A model generated the notes under the pieces. That model was given only the letters and a program-made list of their open reading frames with translations. It made no database searches and had not been told where the DNA came from. From NCBI RefSeq assembly GCF_020829645.1, contig NZ_JAIVFS010000024.1, positions 1-64,000 on the forward strand: DNA of 64,000 nt, given 5' to 3'. This DNA comes from Nostoc mirabile CHAB5784. GTDB lineage: Bacteria; Cyanobacteriota; Cyanobacteriia; Cyanobacteriales; Nostocaceae. A program made the position numbers and the translations under genes. Position 1 is the first letter of the stretch. Each line of letters opens with the position of its first letter. Of this stretch, positions 44,020-52,196 are shown piece after piece.

Positions 44020-44796
44020 ATGGCTTATAGCGATTTTACATTAAGTAAATTTAAAAAGTCATTCAGCATCCACATTGATGAAGAAACTGATTTATATGCC
44101 GACATAGAACCTTTACAGCCAAGCGATAAACTCATAAATTCTTTAGAAGAAACTACAGAACTGGCTTTAGCAATTAATACTGAAAAAGCTCGTTCAGAAA
44201 TGATTATTACTCCGATATTGTTGGAGGTAAGACGCAGGGCTAATTATCCAATTAGTTTATTTTCGGGAACAGATTTTAATGTAGATGCCGAAAAAGGTCT
44301 AATATTATGTCCGCATAATTAGTTATGATTCCCACAGTCATTGCACCCCACCCCGCCAAAGCTACGCTTTGTCTCCCCTCCCGAAGAGCGGGGAGGGGAT
44401 TAAGGGGTGGGGTTCTTCGGGTTTAATAAGTAATCAAGCGGACATGATATAAATAGCTATTGTGATTTTATCATCAGTCGTGCTAAAGAGCAATTAACAA
44501 TTAATGTGCCTGTGGTGGTTATTATTGAAGCCAAAAATGAAAATATTAAAGGTGGATTAGGTCAATGTGCGGCGGCAATGTTGGCAGCACAATTGTTTAA
44601 TCAACAAGAAGGAAATGAAATTAGAAAAATTTATGGCGCGGTAACAACCGGGGATATCTGGAAGTTTTTGAGGTTAGAAGAAAACGATATATTTATTGAT
44701 TTGAATAATTATTACATAAAAGAGATAAATAAAATTTTAGGGATTTTATCTCAAAATGTTCAGGGAGATATTCCAGGATCGAGTTCGACTAACTAA
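44020..44796 (+). pseudogene. PD-(D/E)XK-like gene interrupted by a MITE
   Basis: The 5' part (44020-44299) encodes MAYSDFTLSKFKKSFSIHID to DFNVDAEKGL. The 3' part (44453-44796) encodes NSYCDFIISRAKEQL, VPVVVIIEAKNENIKGGLGQ and a C-terminal helix. The two are separated by a 147-bp MITE and one target copy. Removing these restores the frame as GGT CTA AAT AGC TAT. The Asp in YCDF and the ExK in IIEAKN fit a PD-(D/E)XK nuclease core, with related cyanobacterial proteins known as hypotheticals. The upstream piece would stop at 44322 in the MITE, so the gene is inactive unless the MITE is excised. Confidence 0.85.
44303..44449 (+). mobile_element. MITE copy B (147 bp), with TAA target duplication
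   Basis: Terminal inverted repeats TATTATGTCCGC and GCGGACATGATA (one mismatch), flanked by TAA at 44300-44302 and 44450-44452. Internally AATTAGTTATGATTCCCACA, then a GC-rich palindrome around CCCCACCCCGCC and GGGGTGGGG, then GGGTTTAATAAGTAATC. No open reading frame, so movement needs a transposase elsewhere. A 3-bp TWA duplication is typical of one branch of the IS5 family. Confidence 0.9.
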
Positions 44797-44850
44797 ACTA
44801 TATTGAGTTATGCTCATTTGTCTAGAGCTATTTAAATTTGACTGTTGACT

Positions 44851-45390
44851 ATGGCTTGGAACAATCTTTTACAGCCTGATTTGATTTTAGAAGGTTCAGT
44901 GTTGAATCTAACACCAGATATTATCCAAAAATACGGGCTTAAAGGGCTGGTATTGGATGTAGATGAAACTTTGGTACCCTTTACAGTAGGAATAGCTTCC
45001 CCAGAACTACGGCAGTGGGTGGAGCAAATTCGTACCTGTACTGCATTGTGCTTGGTGAGTAACAACCTGAGTGAAGCACGAATTGGGGGAATTGCGCGAT
45101 CGCTCAATCTACCTTACTATTTGGGTGCAGCCAAGCCTTCCCGACGCAAAATTAGGGCAGCCCTTAGGGGAATGAATCTACCAGTGCATCAAGTGGGGAT
45201 GGTAGGCGATCGCTTATTTACGGATGTCATCGCAGGTAATCGCCTGGGGATGTTTACCATTCTAGTTGAACCGATTGTCCATGCAGACGCAGCCCTGCGT
45301 TCTCATCCTGTCCGCAACTTTGAAGTTTGGATATCTGAAATTCTAGGAGCCTCTATTACCCCCAAGAAAAGCAAGATTCACAAAAGTTGA
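44851..45390 (+). CDS. YqeG family HAD phosphatase
   Basis: 179 residues from ATG 44851 (MAWNNLLQPDLILEG). HAD motifs: GLVLDVDETLVPF with both Asp residues, LVSNN, KPSRRKIRAAL (Lys) and MVGDRLFTDVIAGNRLGM. This set defines the HAD-IIIA YqeG family, usually cytoplasmic and in some members specific for phosphatidylglycerophosphate. In plants and cyanobacteria this family supplies the phosphatase of phosphatidylglycerol synthesis. Start two codons after an alternative ATG. Confidence 0.87.
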   Translation: MAWNNLLQPDLILEGSVLNLTPDIIQKYGLKGLVLDVDETLVPFTVGIASPELRQWVEQIRTCTALCLVSNNLSEARIGGIARSLNLPYYLGAAKPSRRKIRAALRGMNLPVHQVGMVGDRLFTDVIAGNRLGMFTILVEPIVHADAALRSHPVRNFEVWISEILGASITPKKSKIHKS

Positions 45391-45684
45391 TAAATCGTCA
45401 GGAAAGTAAATCTAAAGAAATGATTAAAGAATCTTACTGGAATCCAAAAATCGGGGATCATAAGTATTAATAACATGGGGTCAGCCAAAAAAGACCCTAC
45501 AGCATACAAAATAAATATAAACCCGTAAAGCGTCAGCCTTCACTATAGAGGGATTGGCGCTTTACAATTTCTTTAGTCATTAGTCCTTTGTCATTTGTCC
45601 TTTGTCATTCGTCAGTTACTAATGACCAATGACTAATGACCAATAACTAATGACCAATAACTAATGACTAATGACCAATGACTA
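45391..45684. other. intergenic: hairpin and STRR array upstream of proB
   Basis: Includes a terminator-like hairpin (45525-45565) and about 100 bp of heptads GTCATTA/GTCCTTT then TGACTAA/TGACCAA. No gene. Confidence 0.7.
45525..45575 (+). terminator. hairpin between yqeG and proB
   Basis: GTAAAGCG (45525-45532) pairs with CGCTTTAC (45558-45565), with extra pairing of TCAGCC against GGATTG-side bases, followed by AATTTCTTT. A rho-independent terminator candidate. Confidence 0.7.
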
Positions 45685-45690
45685 ATGACT
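45573..45690. repeat. STRR heptad array running into the proB start codon
   Basis: About sixteen heptads, first GTCATTA/GTCCTTT/GTCATTC, then TGACCAA/TGACTAA. The last heptad contains the proB ATG and its second codon ACT. Confidence 0.9.
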
Positions 45691-46794
45691 AAAACAATTG
45701 TTGTCAAAATCGGCACTTCTAGCCTAACCCAACCAGAAACGGGACAATTAGCACTTTCTACCATCGCTACCTTGGCGGAAACACTCTGTTATTTAAGACG
45801 CCAGGGACACCGGGTGATTTTGGTTTCTTCTGGGGCTGTGGGAGTGGGTTGTGCGCGGTTGGGCTTAACAGAAAGGCCCAAGGCGATCGCACTAAAACAG
45901 GCTGTAGCAGCAGTTGGACAAGGTAGGTTAATTCGGATATACGATGATTTATTTACTACTCTGCAACAGGCGATCGCTCAAGTATTACTGACTCGCAGCG
46001 ACTTGGTACAGCGCAGCCGCTATCTCAACGCCTACAACACTTTTCAGGAACTATTAGGACTGGGAGTGATCCCTATAGTCAATGAAAATGATACCGTAGC
46101 AATAGACGAACTAAAATTTGGTGATAATGACACCCTTTCGGCATTAGTTGCCAGCCTAGTAGAAGCAGATTGGCTATTTTTGCTTACCGATGTCGATAGG
46201 CTATACTCAGCCGATCCGCGTTCCGTACCAGATGCGCGGCCGATCGCTTTAGTTAGTAGCATAAAGGAATTAGCTCAATTACAAATACAAACAGGTTCCC
46301 AAGGTTCTCAATGGGGTACTGGGGGTATGGTGACAAAAATTTCGGCTGCGAGAATTGCGATCGCGGCGGGAGTTCGTACCGTAATTACCCAAGGGCGATT
46401 TCCCCAGAATATAGAAAAAATTATCCAGGGTGAACTTATTGGGACGCATTTTGAACCGCAACCTGAACCAACTTCGGCGCGTAAACGTTGGATAGCTTAC
46501 GGACTTCTACCTGCGGGTAAATTGTATTTAGATGAAGGTGCGATCGCGGCAATTTCTCTAGCCGGAAAATCGTTATTAGCAGCTGGAATTAAGCTAGTAG
46601 AAGGAGAGTTTCGCACACAGGACGCAGTGCAATTGTGTGACAGCAACGGCAACGAAATTGCTAGAGGACTTGTAAATTACAACAGCGATGAATTGCAAAA
46701 GATTCGCGGCTGTCATTCACGGGAAATTTCCGCAATTTTAGGCTATGCGGGCGTGGAGACCGTGATTCATCGGGATAATTTGGTTTTGATTTAG
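45685..46794 (+). CDS. proB: glutamate 5-kinase
   Basis: 369 residues. N-terminal amino acid kinase domain: VVKIGTSSLTQ, ILVSSGAVGVG, VIPIVNENDTVA, FGDNDTLSALVA, LFLLTDVDRLY and WGTGGMVTKISAA. The C-terminal PUA domain begins about residue 285. It phosphorylates glutamate, the first step of proline synthesis. The start codon lies in a heptad array and no ribosome site precedes it, so the exact start is uncertain, but the protein begins at the expected place. Confidence 0.95.
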   Translation: MTKTIVVKIGTSSLTQPETGQLALSTIATLAETLCYLRRQGHRVILVSSGAVGVGCARLGLTERPKAIALKQAVAAVGQGRLIRIYDDLFTTLQQAIAQVLLTRSDLVQRSRYLNAYNTFQELLGLGVIPIVNENDTVAIDELKFGDNDTLSALVASLVEADWLFLLTDVDRLYSADPRSVPDARPIALVSSIKELAQLQIQTGSQGSQWGTGGMVTKISAARIAIAAGVRTVITQGRFPQNIEKIIQGELIGTHFEPQPEPTSARKRWIAYGLLPAGKLYLDEGAIAAISLAGKSLLAAGIKLVEGEFRTQDAVQLCDSNGNEIARGLVNYNSDELQKIRGCHSREISAILGYAGVETVIHRDNLVLI

Positions 46795-46846
46795 GATAAA
46801 AATAAGATAAATTTCGTGACTACTAACCGGGAGAGTAAAAAATATT

Positions 46847-47431
46847 ATGACTCAAACGTTAGAAAATGCTGTTAACTTCCCAGAAGAACAACACTTCTTC
46901 AAACGTGGATTAAGTTGGGAACAGTTTAAAGCGATTCAAGCTAGCTTTGAAAATGTGCCAGGGGTGCGTCTGTTTTATTGTGAGGGAATCTTAGAAATAG
47001 TGACTATTGGTAAGCCTCATGAGGCAATTAAGTGTTTAACTGGTTTGCTCTTGGGGCAGTATTTTTTGGAACAGGGCATTGAATTTTTCCCCAGTGGGAG
47101 TTTTAGCCAGGTTATTCCTGAGATAGTAGAGTATCAAGCAGATTTATCTTATTGCTTTGGAACGGACAAACCTGTACCAGACTTGTGCATTGAAGTAGTT
47201 ATTACTAGCGGTAGTCCCATAAAGTTACAGAAGTACAAATTAATGGGAGTCCCGGAAGTTTGGTTTTGGGAAGATGGCACAATTGAAGTTTACTGCTTAC
47301 GAGAACAAGAATATGAGAAAGTTGTTACAAGTGAGCTATTACCAGAATTAGATTTATCCCTGCTCAATCGTTGTATTTTGTTGTCGTCTCCCTTGGAAGC
47401 GGTAAGAGAGTTTCGTAAGGGTATTCAGTAG
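46847..47431 (+). CDS. Uma2 family endonuclease
   Basis: 194 residues, full length. KRGLSWEQFKAIQASF, LFYCEGILEIVTIG (the Glu positions), PDLCIEVVITSGS and KLMGVPEVWFWEDGTI fit Uma2. The Asp in VPDLCIEV and the Glu-x-Val that follows are the nuclease positions. A putative DNA-acting enzyme of unknown biological role. A GGGAGAG ribosome site precedes the ATG. Confidence 0.87.
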   Translation: MTQTLENAVNFPEEQHFFKRGLSWEQFKAIQASFENVPGVRLFYCEGILEIVTIGKPHEAIKCLTGLLLGQYFLEQGIEFFPSGSFSQVIPEIVEYQADLSYCFGTDKPVPDLCIEVVITSGSPIKLQKYKLMGVPEVWFWEDGTIEVYCLREQEYEKVVTSELLPELDLSLLNRCILLSSPLEAVREFRKGIQ

Positions 47432-47556
47432 TAATAGTAGCGCTATTTCATTCTCATCTATCCCGCCTCAGAATAAATTCTGAGTCTAATAGCGAAAGTC
47501 GTCTAAAGACGACTAGAGAAAAGGTTATAGTCCGTTAAAATGCAATACAGTTCAGT

Positions 47557-47757
47557 TAACATTTTTGAAGGGTCTAAGTCCCTCGCTTCTAAATCGCGAC
47601 AAGTTTTGCGGTGGGGTTAAAATCCCCAGACGCTCTCGAAGAGACGCTAAAAGCGAACGCGGACTCGAAGAGAGCAACTCTTGGAGACGCACTCGCGTTC
47701 GCTAATGCAAAACAAAATTTACGAATTACGAATTACGAATTACGAATTATTTTAATG
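47557..47757. repeat. about 200-bp dispersed repeat, copy 1
   Basis: AACATTTTTGAAGGGTCTAAG, then GGTGGGGTTAAAATCCCC, GAGACGCTAAAAGCGAACGC, GCACTCGCGTTCGCTAATGC and a run of ACGAATT heptads. It is nearly the same as 63661-63868. It ends 2 bp before the ROK gene stop. This fills most of 47432-47759, where no gene is seen. Confidence 0.92.
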
Positions 47758-47759
47758 TT

Positions 47760-48725
47760 TTAATTATCCATTTCTGCTAAAGCCACCGCCCCCCACAACG
47801 GCGCATCATCACCCAACGTTGCCGGGATAATTTCAAAATCAACTTCTGGTAAAGCCGTCTCCCGCGCCACTTGACGCACCACTTGCCAAAAATCCTCCCC
47901 CGCCTTCGTCACACCGCCCCCCAACACAAAGCGCTGCGGATTCATCAAATTCGCCACATTGCCAATACCCACACCCAGCGCCCAAGCAGCCTTATGCAAT
48001 ACTTCCTTCGCCAAATCATCCCCAGCCGCCGCCGCTTCACTTACCACCTGTCCCGTCAGCAACATTAAATTATCCCCCACCAAACCCCTCAACACCTCTC
48101 CATTTCTGAGTCCTCTGCGCCTCTGCGGTTCCTTCTCCAAAATTTCCCTAACATTCTCCGCCATATAAGGCCCCGAAGCCAAACGTTCCACACATCCCCG
48201 CTTCCCACACAAACAAACTGGCCCAGCAGGATCTACAACGATATGGCCAATTTCCCCAGCCATCCCACCAGCACCCCGCCAAGGCTGGCCGTTGAGTATC
48301 CAACCACCACCCACGCCAGTGCTGACAGTAATATAAAACAGGCTATCGTATCCCTGTCCCGCACCAAAGCGATGTTCACCCAAAGCAGCAACATTAGCAT
48401 CATTATCTACACCAACAAGAACACCAAACTCCTCTTCCAACAGCCCTTTGAGAGGAATATTCTCCCATCCAGCCACATGATGAGATAGTCGCACCGTCCC
48501 CGTAGAAACATCTACTGGGCCGCCAAAGCTGACACCGATCGCAGCAGGTTTTGTGTCTTCCAGCAGCGAGTAAATGAGCGATCGCATAATTTCCAAGTCA
48601 GTACTAGCATTTGCACCTACTGGTGAGAGACGACGTTCATAACGCAACCACTTTCTAGAACCGACATTTACCAATCCTGCCGCCAATTTAGTTCCGCCAA
48701 AATCGAGAGCTAAAATTAATGTCAT
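47760..48725 (-). CDS. ROK family kinase (glucokinase-like)
   Basis: 321 residues. ALDFGGTKLAAGLV phosphate-binding loop, VDNDANVAALGEHRFGAG, STGVGGGWILNG, AGEIGHIVVDP and the zinc motif CLCGKRGCVERLASG place it in the ROK family, sugar kinases or repressors; the absence of a helix-turn-helix favours a kinase. Residues about 200-212 (KEPQRRRGLRNGE) are encoded by a CTCTGCGCCTCTGCGG dispersed repeat inserted in frame. No sugar operon nearby. Confidence 0.87.
   Translation of the reverse strand: MTLILALDFGGTKLAAGLVNVGSRKWLRYERRLSPVGANASTDLEIMRSLIYSLLEDTKPAAIGVSFGGPVDVSTGTVRLSHHVAGWENIPLKGLLEEEFGVLVGVDNDANVAALGEHRFGAGQGYDSLFYITVSTGVGGGWILNGQPWRGAGGMAGEIGHIVVDPAGPVCLCGKRGCVERLASGPYMAENVREILEKEPQRRRGLRNGEVLRGLVGDNLMLLTGQVVSEAAAAGDDLAKEVLHKAAWALGVGIGNVANLMNPQRFVLGGGVTKAGEDFWQVVRQVARETALPEVDFEIIPATLGDDAPLWGAVALAEMDN
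48111..48132 (-). repeat. dispersed repeat fragment in frame in ROK gene
   Basis: TCCTCTGCGCCTCTGCGGTT matches the TCCTCTGCGCCCCTCTGCG ends of the intergenic repeat at 51909-52191. It encodes PQRRRG in the kinase without breaking the frame. Confidence 0.65.
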
Positions 48726-48808
48726 AGTTTTTTATTTTTTATAATAGGTAGTTTATTTCTCAAGAAAGATGTTGACAAGCAAAATAAATTCAACACTAAA
48801 GAATACTG

Positions 48809-48814
48809 TATAAT
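48809..48814 (+). promoter_or_regulatory. TATAAT -10-like box
   Basis: Perfect TATAAT 10 bp before the ATG at 48825. The perfect TTGACA at 48772-48777 is 31 bp away, too far for a normal spacing, and TTCAAC at 48789-48794 is 14 bp away. A promoter is likely, with weak or no -35. Confidence 0.4.
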
Positions 48815-48824
48815 TTAGCAACTC

Positions 48825-49046
48825 ATGACTTCCGATCAACCCAATCCACTTATCGATTTCTCTCACGCCAAAGAACCTCCTCTCTCTCTTGATATTGATA
48901 AAGCTCAAGAGGCAGACCCCATAGAACCTGAAGAAGTAACTGGAGAGAGTAAGCAAAACCCCACTCCTGATGATTTAAATAACGAAGATGAAGATCCTAG
49001 AATCGGGGGTAGTCAAATAATTAGCGCCAATATTTCAGGTAGCTAA
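48825..49046 (+). CDS. small acidic hypothetical protein (73 aa)
   Basis: MTSDQPNPLIDFSHAKEPPL opens a Pro/Asp/Glu-rich, probably disordered protein ending GGSQIISANISGS. No family recognised. A TATAAT box at 48809-48814 lies only 10 bp before the ATG, so any transcript would have almost no leader. Divergent from the ROK gene. Confidence 0.5.
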   Translation: MTSDQPNPLIDFSHAKEPPLSLDIDKAQEADPIEPEEVTGESKQNPTPDDLNNEDEDPRIGGSQIISANISGS

Positions 49047-49063
49047 ATATTGCCATTACTAAG

Positions 49064-49816
49064 TTACTCACCTCTTTGTGAGTTGAGTACTCCATCAATA
49101 AACTGTTGCAATCGTTCATAATGTGAACCTTTCCAATAAATGCGATCGCAGTCCTGGCAACGCTGGAATACATCAACCTGCGATCGCACTGTTTCTGGTA
49201 ACTTGTCAACGATGGATTGCTTATCTACAGGTTCTAATAATCCATTGCAGCGCAAACACCGTTTAAATGGTGAGATTAATTTAAACAAGTCGTAGCGTTG
49301 TAGTACTTCCAAGATTTGTTGTTGAGGGTTAGTATTTCTAACGTAATACCCATGTGTTACCAAACTACGCATTAATAAACCCTTATCACGAGTCAAGAGA
49401 ATCCTCCCTTGGCTGTAGGATATCTGGGCTAATTTCTCATCCTCGTAGTCATTGCGGTATAAAGTATCAAAACCTAAAAGTCGTAGAGATGTCGCAAGCT
49501 TCCCCAAATGGATATCTAAAACAAAGCGGATAATACTAAGCGGTTCTGGCATAACAGAAATGCTTGGTATAATAGTAGACCTAGCAGAAATTGGATAAAC
49601 ATTAATAGTATTTCCATCCGAAACTATGTAAGAAAAATTTACATATTCACCATTAACATTTATAAAATCAACTTCTGGATGAGGGACACCCAAGGACTCA
49701 ATCATGTCCTTAATTGAGGCTCTCTCTTCAAAAAAATGGGAGATTTTCACCTGCTTATGATGCCGTGGTAAAAAATGATTCAATTCTCCATGAAAATAGA
49801 AATGTGCGATCGCCAT
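49064..49816 (-). CDS. Mut7-C RNase domain protein with ubiquitin-like N-terminus
   Basis: 250 residues from ATG 49816 (MAIAHFYFHGELNHFLP). The first about 85 residues resemble the Mut7-C ubiquitin-like domain (VKISHFFEERASIKDMIESLG). The rest is a Mut7-C PIN-like RNase: FVLDIHLGKLATSLRLLGFD, ILLTRDKGLL, and a zinc ribbon CLRCNGLLEPV with CQDCDRIYWKGSHYERL. Probably RNA processing or degradation. Longer in-frame starts add unlike residues. Confidence 0.85.
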   Translation of the reverse strand: MAIAHFYFHGELNHFLPRHHKQVKISHFFEERASIKDMIESLGVPHPEVDFINVNGEYVNFSYIVSDGNTINVYPISARSTIIPSISVMPEPLSIIRFVLDIHLGKLATSLRLLGFDTLYRNDYEDEKLAQISYSQGRILLTRDKGLLMRSLVTHGYYVRNTNPQQQILEVLQRYDLFKLISPFKRCLRCNGLLEPVDKQSIVDKLPETVRSQVDVFQRCQDCDRIYWKGSHYERLQQFIDGVLNSQRGE

Positions 49817-50277
49817 ACTTAAAAATCTTTGGATTACTAGGAGCGCACTGCTGTGTCCCCTTACTGGCAACAATTTTTCACAATTGCCAAACTTTATCTA
49901 TTGTATTGAAAGAATCAATACTTGCTCAAGTGAGCTATCTCCACTATAAAAGGTCAGTTAACCTTGATTTAACCAACCTTCTAGAGGCGACAAACGGTAA
50001 AGGAATTAGAAAGATTCTCAAAAACTTGCATTTATTATTGAGTTCAGTTACAGTCAAGGCAGAGGCATATAATCAAACCCTGACATGAGCTTCAGGAAGT
50101 TAGATTAGGTAAAGGGGTAAATATCAGGTTTGTTAATGTTGATGTTAGTGACGTTGCTAATAATTAGTCACTAGTTTTGCTCATTAACTTATCGCCCATG
50201 AAGTACGGGGCACAAAGCATTTACCCCTAATTTGATTGTTTTTATTTTTTCTAACCTAATTGACAATTATTATCAAT
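49817..50277. other. intergenic, no convincing gene
   Basis: An open frame on the plus strand from 49714 to 50088 overlaps the Mut7-C gene and lacks protein character. A TTAGGTAAAGGGGTAAATAT / ATTTACCCCTAATTTGA pair (50103-50122 and 50219-50235) could form a long-range stem. Nothing else seen. Confidence 0.4.
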
Positions 50278-50838
50278 ATGTCTACATGGATAAATACATT
50301 AAAAGCAGATAAAAAAGTTTTAAAACAGTATTGGCTTACCAAAGTATTATCTGTTTATCAGGTGTTATCGCATCTACTTTTAGGAATATGTTTCTCGCAA
50401 AAGCAACATAAAATTATATATTTATATGTAAAAACAACAACTGTAACTAACTATGTAAAAAATTTCAGCAAAACTTTAAATAATTATGTTGCTGCTAGCA
50501 ATATTTTTGATTGTAATCTCAGTTACATCCATATTGTAAGCAAGTTAATTGCCTGTTACTCTCTAAGCGATCGCCCAAGATTGAACATATTTGATTTTGC
50601 GAAAAAAACCAAGTTCAGAAAAGCCGAGTTTCAGCAAGTGAAAATTTACAAGATACCAAATAACAATAAAACTAGATACAAAATTAACGCCGCGCATACG
50701 GAAAAATCTATTTTAATGCTGTTTATCTCGATTGTGGAGAGTTTATTAACCGGAAAGACCTCGATCAATAATGATGTTATAAAGTGGCTACCTAGTTTTA
50801 ACTGGGAAATGAATATTGTTCTTTTTTATCTCCTTTAG
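50278..50838 (+). CDS. AT-rich hypothetical protein, doubtful
   Basis: 186 residues from ATG 50278 (MSTWINTLKADKKVLKQYWL), Lys/Asn/Ile-rich, with hydrophobic patches but no clear transmembrane helix. The base composition is more AT-rich than that of its neighbours. No family recognised; it may be a fast-evolving or foreign gene, or spurious. The next gene follows by 80 bp on the same strand. Confidence 0.35.
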   Translation: MSTWINTLKADKKVLKQYWLTKVLSVYQVLSHLLLGICFSQKQHKIIYLYVKTTTVTNYVKNFSKTLNNYVAASNIFDCNLSYIHIVSKLIACYSLSDRPRLNIFDFAKKTKFRKAEFQQVKIYKIPNNNKTRYKINAAHTEKSILMLFISIVESLLTGKTSINNDVIKWLPSFNWEMNIVLFYLL

Positions 50839-50917
50839 CCAAGGATATTGTAGCTAAGAACACAATTGTATTTTGTTATACTTTTTGTCCATAGAATACG
50901 CTAATGAGTACAGCGAG

Positions 50918-51895
50918 ATGAATACTTTTTTTTGTTCTGATAATTCACGGCAAGTAGGAGAAGATGTTATTGGTAGCGCCACCAATTATCAAACTTATAT
51001 TTTAGTTGAGTGTCCTTTACCTTGGACATCAGAAGCCTTTAATTCCAAATGGGTACCCCAGAATTTGAGGATTTTGGTAGAGGAAGTGAAGCGTGCTAAA
51101 CTACCGATTAGATTTCTTTTAATTGCTAATGATGTATCACACAAGGTAAATCACACTACACTTCTGATTTATCAAAAAGAAGAGGAGCTAAGTAATGGAT
51201 ACCATAAAAAAGAGTTTAAGCTAGCAAATATTGAGCAAGTAGCAGCACTTGTCCAAAAATGGTTATGGGGTATCAGTTCTAATTCTGAGATAGAAACTAG
51301 TACAACTAGAGATATTTTAGTTTGTACCCACGGTAGCCATGATAAATGTTGTGCCAGATATGGCGCTCCCTTTTACTTCAATGTTACAGCAAAGAATGCT
51401 GATTTGTGCTTGGATAATGTGCGAATTTGGAAATCATCACACTTTGGCGGACATCGTTTTGCACCAACAATTATAGACTTGCCAGAAGGAAGATATTACG
51501 GCCGTATAGATATAGATTCATTTAGATCGATTTTGACTCGTACTGGCGATATTCAATGCTTAAATAAAGTCTATAGAGGCTGGGGAATTCTACCTGCTGC
51601 ACTTCAGGTTTTGGAAAGAGAACTAATGCTTTGCAATGGATGGGATTGGTTTAATTACAAAGTTGCAGGCAAAATTTTGGAGCAAAGTTTAGACAATAAT
51701 ACTATTCTGGGTGAGCTAAGTTTTGAACAACCTTGTGGTTCTCTTTACACTTACCAAGCTAAACTTGTGAAAGATGAAACTAAGACTCAACAACTGAAAA
51801 GTTCATGCAATGCTACACGAGAGTTGGTAGTTACTAAATATGCTGTCGGTAGTCTTTGGGTTACTTCTAGTAAGGTGATGAGTTATAGTACTTAA
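50918..51895 (+). CDS. sucrase/ferredoxin-like (Apd1-type) protein
   Basis: 325 residues from ATG 50918 (MNTFFCSDNSRQVGEDVIGS). Contains TYILVECPLPW, the iron-sulfur segment CTHGSHDKCCARYG and SSHFGGHRFAPTIIDLPEG, which mark the sucrase/ferredoxin-like family with a thioredoxin-like fold binding a [2Fe-2S] cluster with Cys and His ligands. Cytoplasmic; redox role likely, substrate unknown. In-frame starts before 50918 are weaker. Confidence 0.85.
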   Translation: MNTFFCSDNSRQVGEDVIGSATNYQTYILVECPLPWTSEAFNSKWVPQNLRILVEEVKRAKLPIRFLLIANDVSHKVNHTTLLIYQKEEELSNGYHKKEFKLANIEQVAALVQKWLWGISSNSEIETSTTRDILVCTHGSHDKCCARYGAPFYFNVTAKNADLCLDNVRIWKSSHFGGHRFAPTIIDLPEGRYYGRIDIDSFRSILTRTGDIQCLNKVYRGWGILPAALQVLERELMLCNGWDWFNYKVAGKILEQSLDNNTILGELSFEQPCGSLYTYQAKLVKDETKTQQLKSSCNATRELVVTKYAVGSLWVTSSKVMSYST

Positions 51896-52196
51896 AAGAG
51901 AAGAGTTTTTAAACGCAGAGGGGAGGCAGCGCGTTGCGGTGAGTCCAGCGCTGTAGGCGGGTTTCCCGCCGTAGGCGACTGGCGAACCCGGAGGGGGGTT
52001 CCCACGCTACTTGCTTCAAGCCGGGGAACCCGTCCAACGCAGTGGCTCCCCGTTGTAGCGACTGCCATCACGCAAAGGGAAGCGCAGAGGTACGCAAAGT
52101 CTTGCTGTATGTAGTATAACGCTGCACAAATTAGTCACAAAATCTCTGCGTCCCTTTGCGCTTTCCTCTGCGCCCCTCTGCGTTTAAATTCCAAAA
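51896..52196. repeat. large inverted-repeat element between genes
   Basis: The outer arms AAACGCAGAGGGG (51913-51925) and CCCCTCTGCGTTT (52175-52187) enclose about 250 bp that itself contains other dispersed repeats (GGCGGGTTTCCCGCCG, CAGTGGCTCCCC). No gene. The ends match the in-frame insert in the ROK gene. Confidence 0.8.

Noticed and set aside
48825..49046. Double-glycine leader peptide of a bacteriocin
   Set aside because: There is a GG near the end, but the leader lacks the LSxxEL pattern and no export or modification genes are near.
49714..50088. Open frame of 124 codons overlapping the Mut7-C gene
   Set aside because: The first third is antisense to a clear gene and the rest lacks protein-like character.
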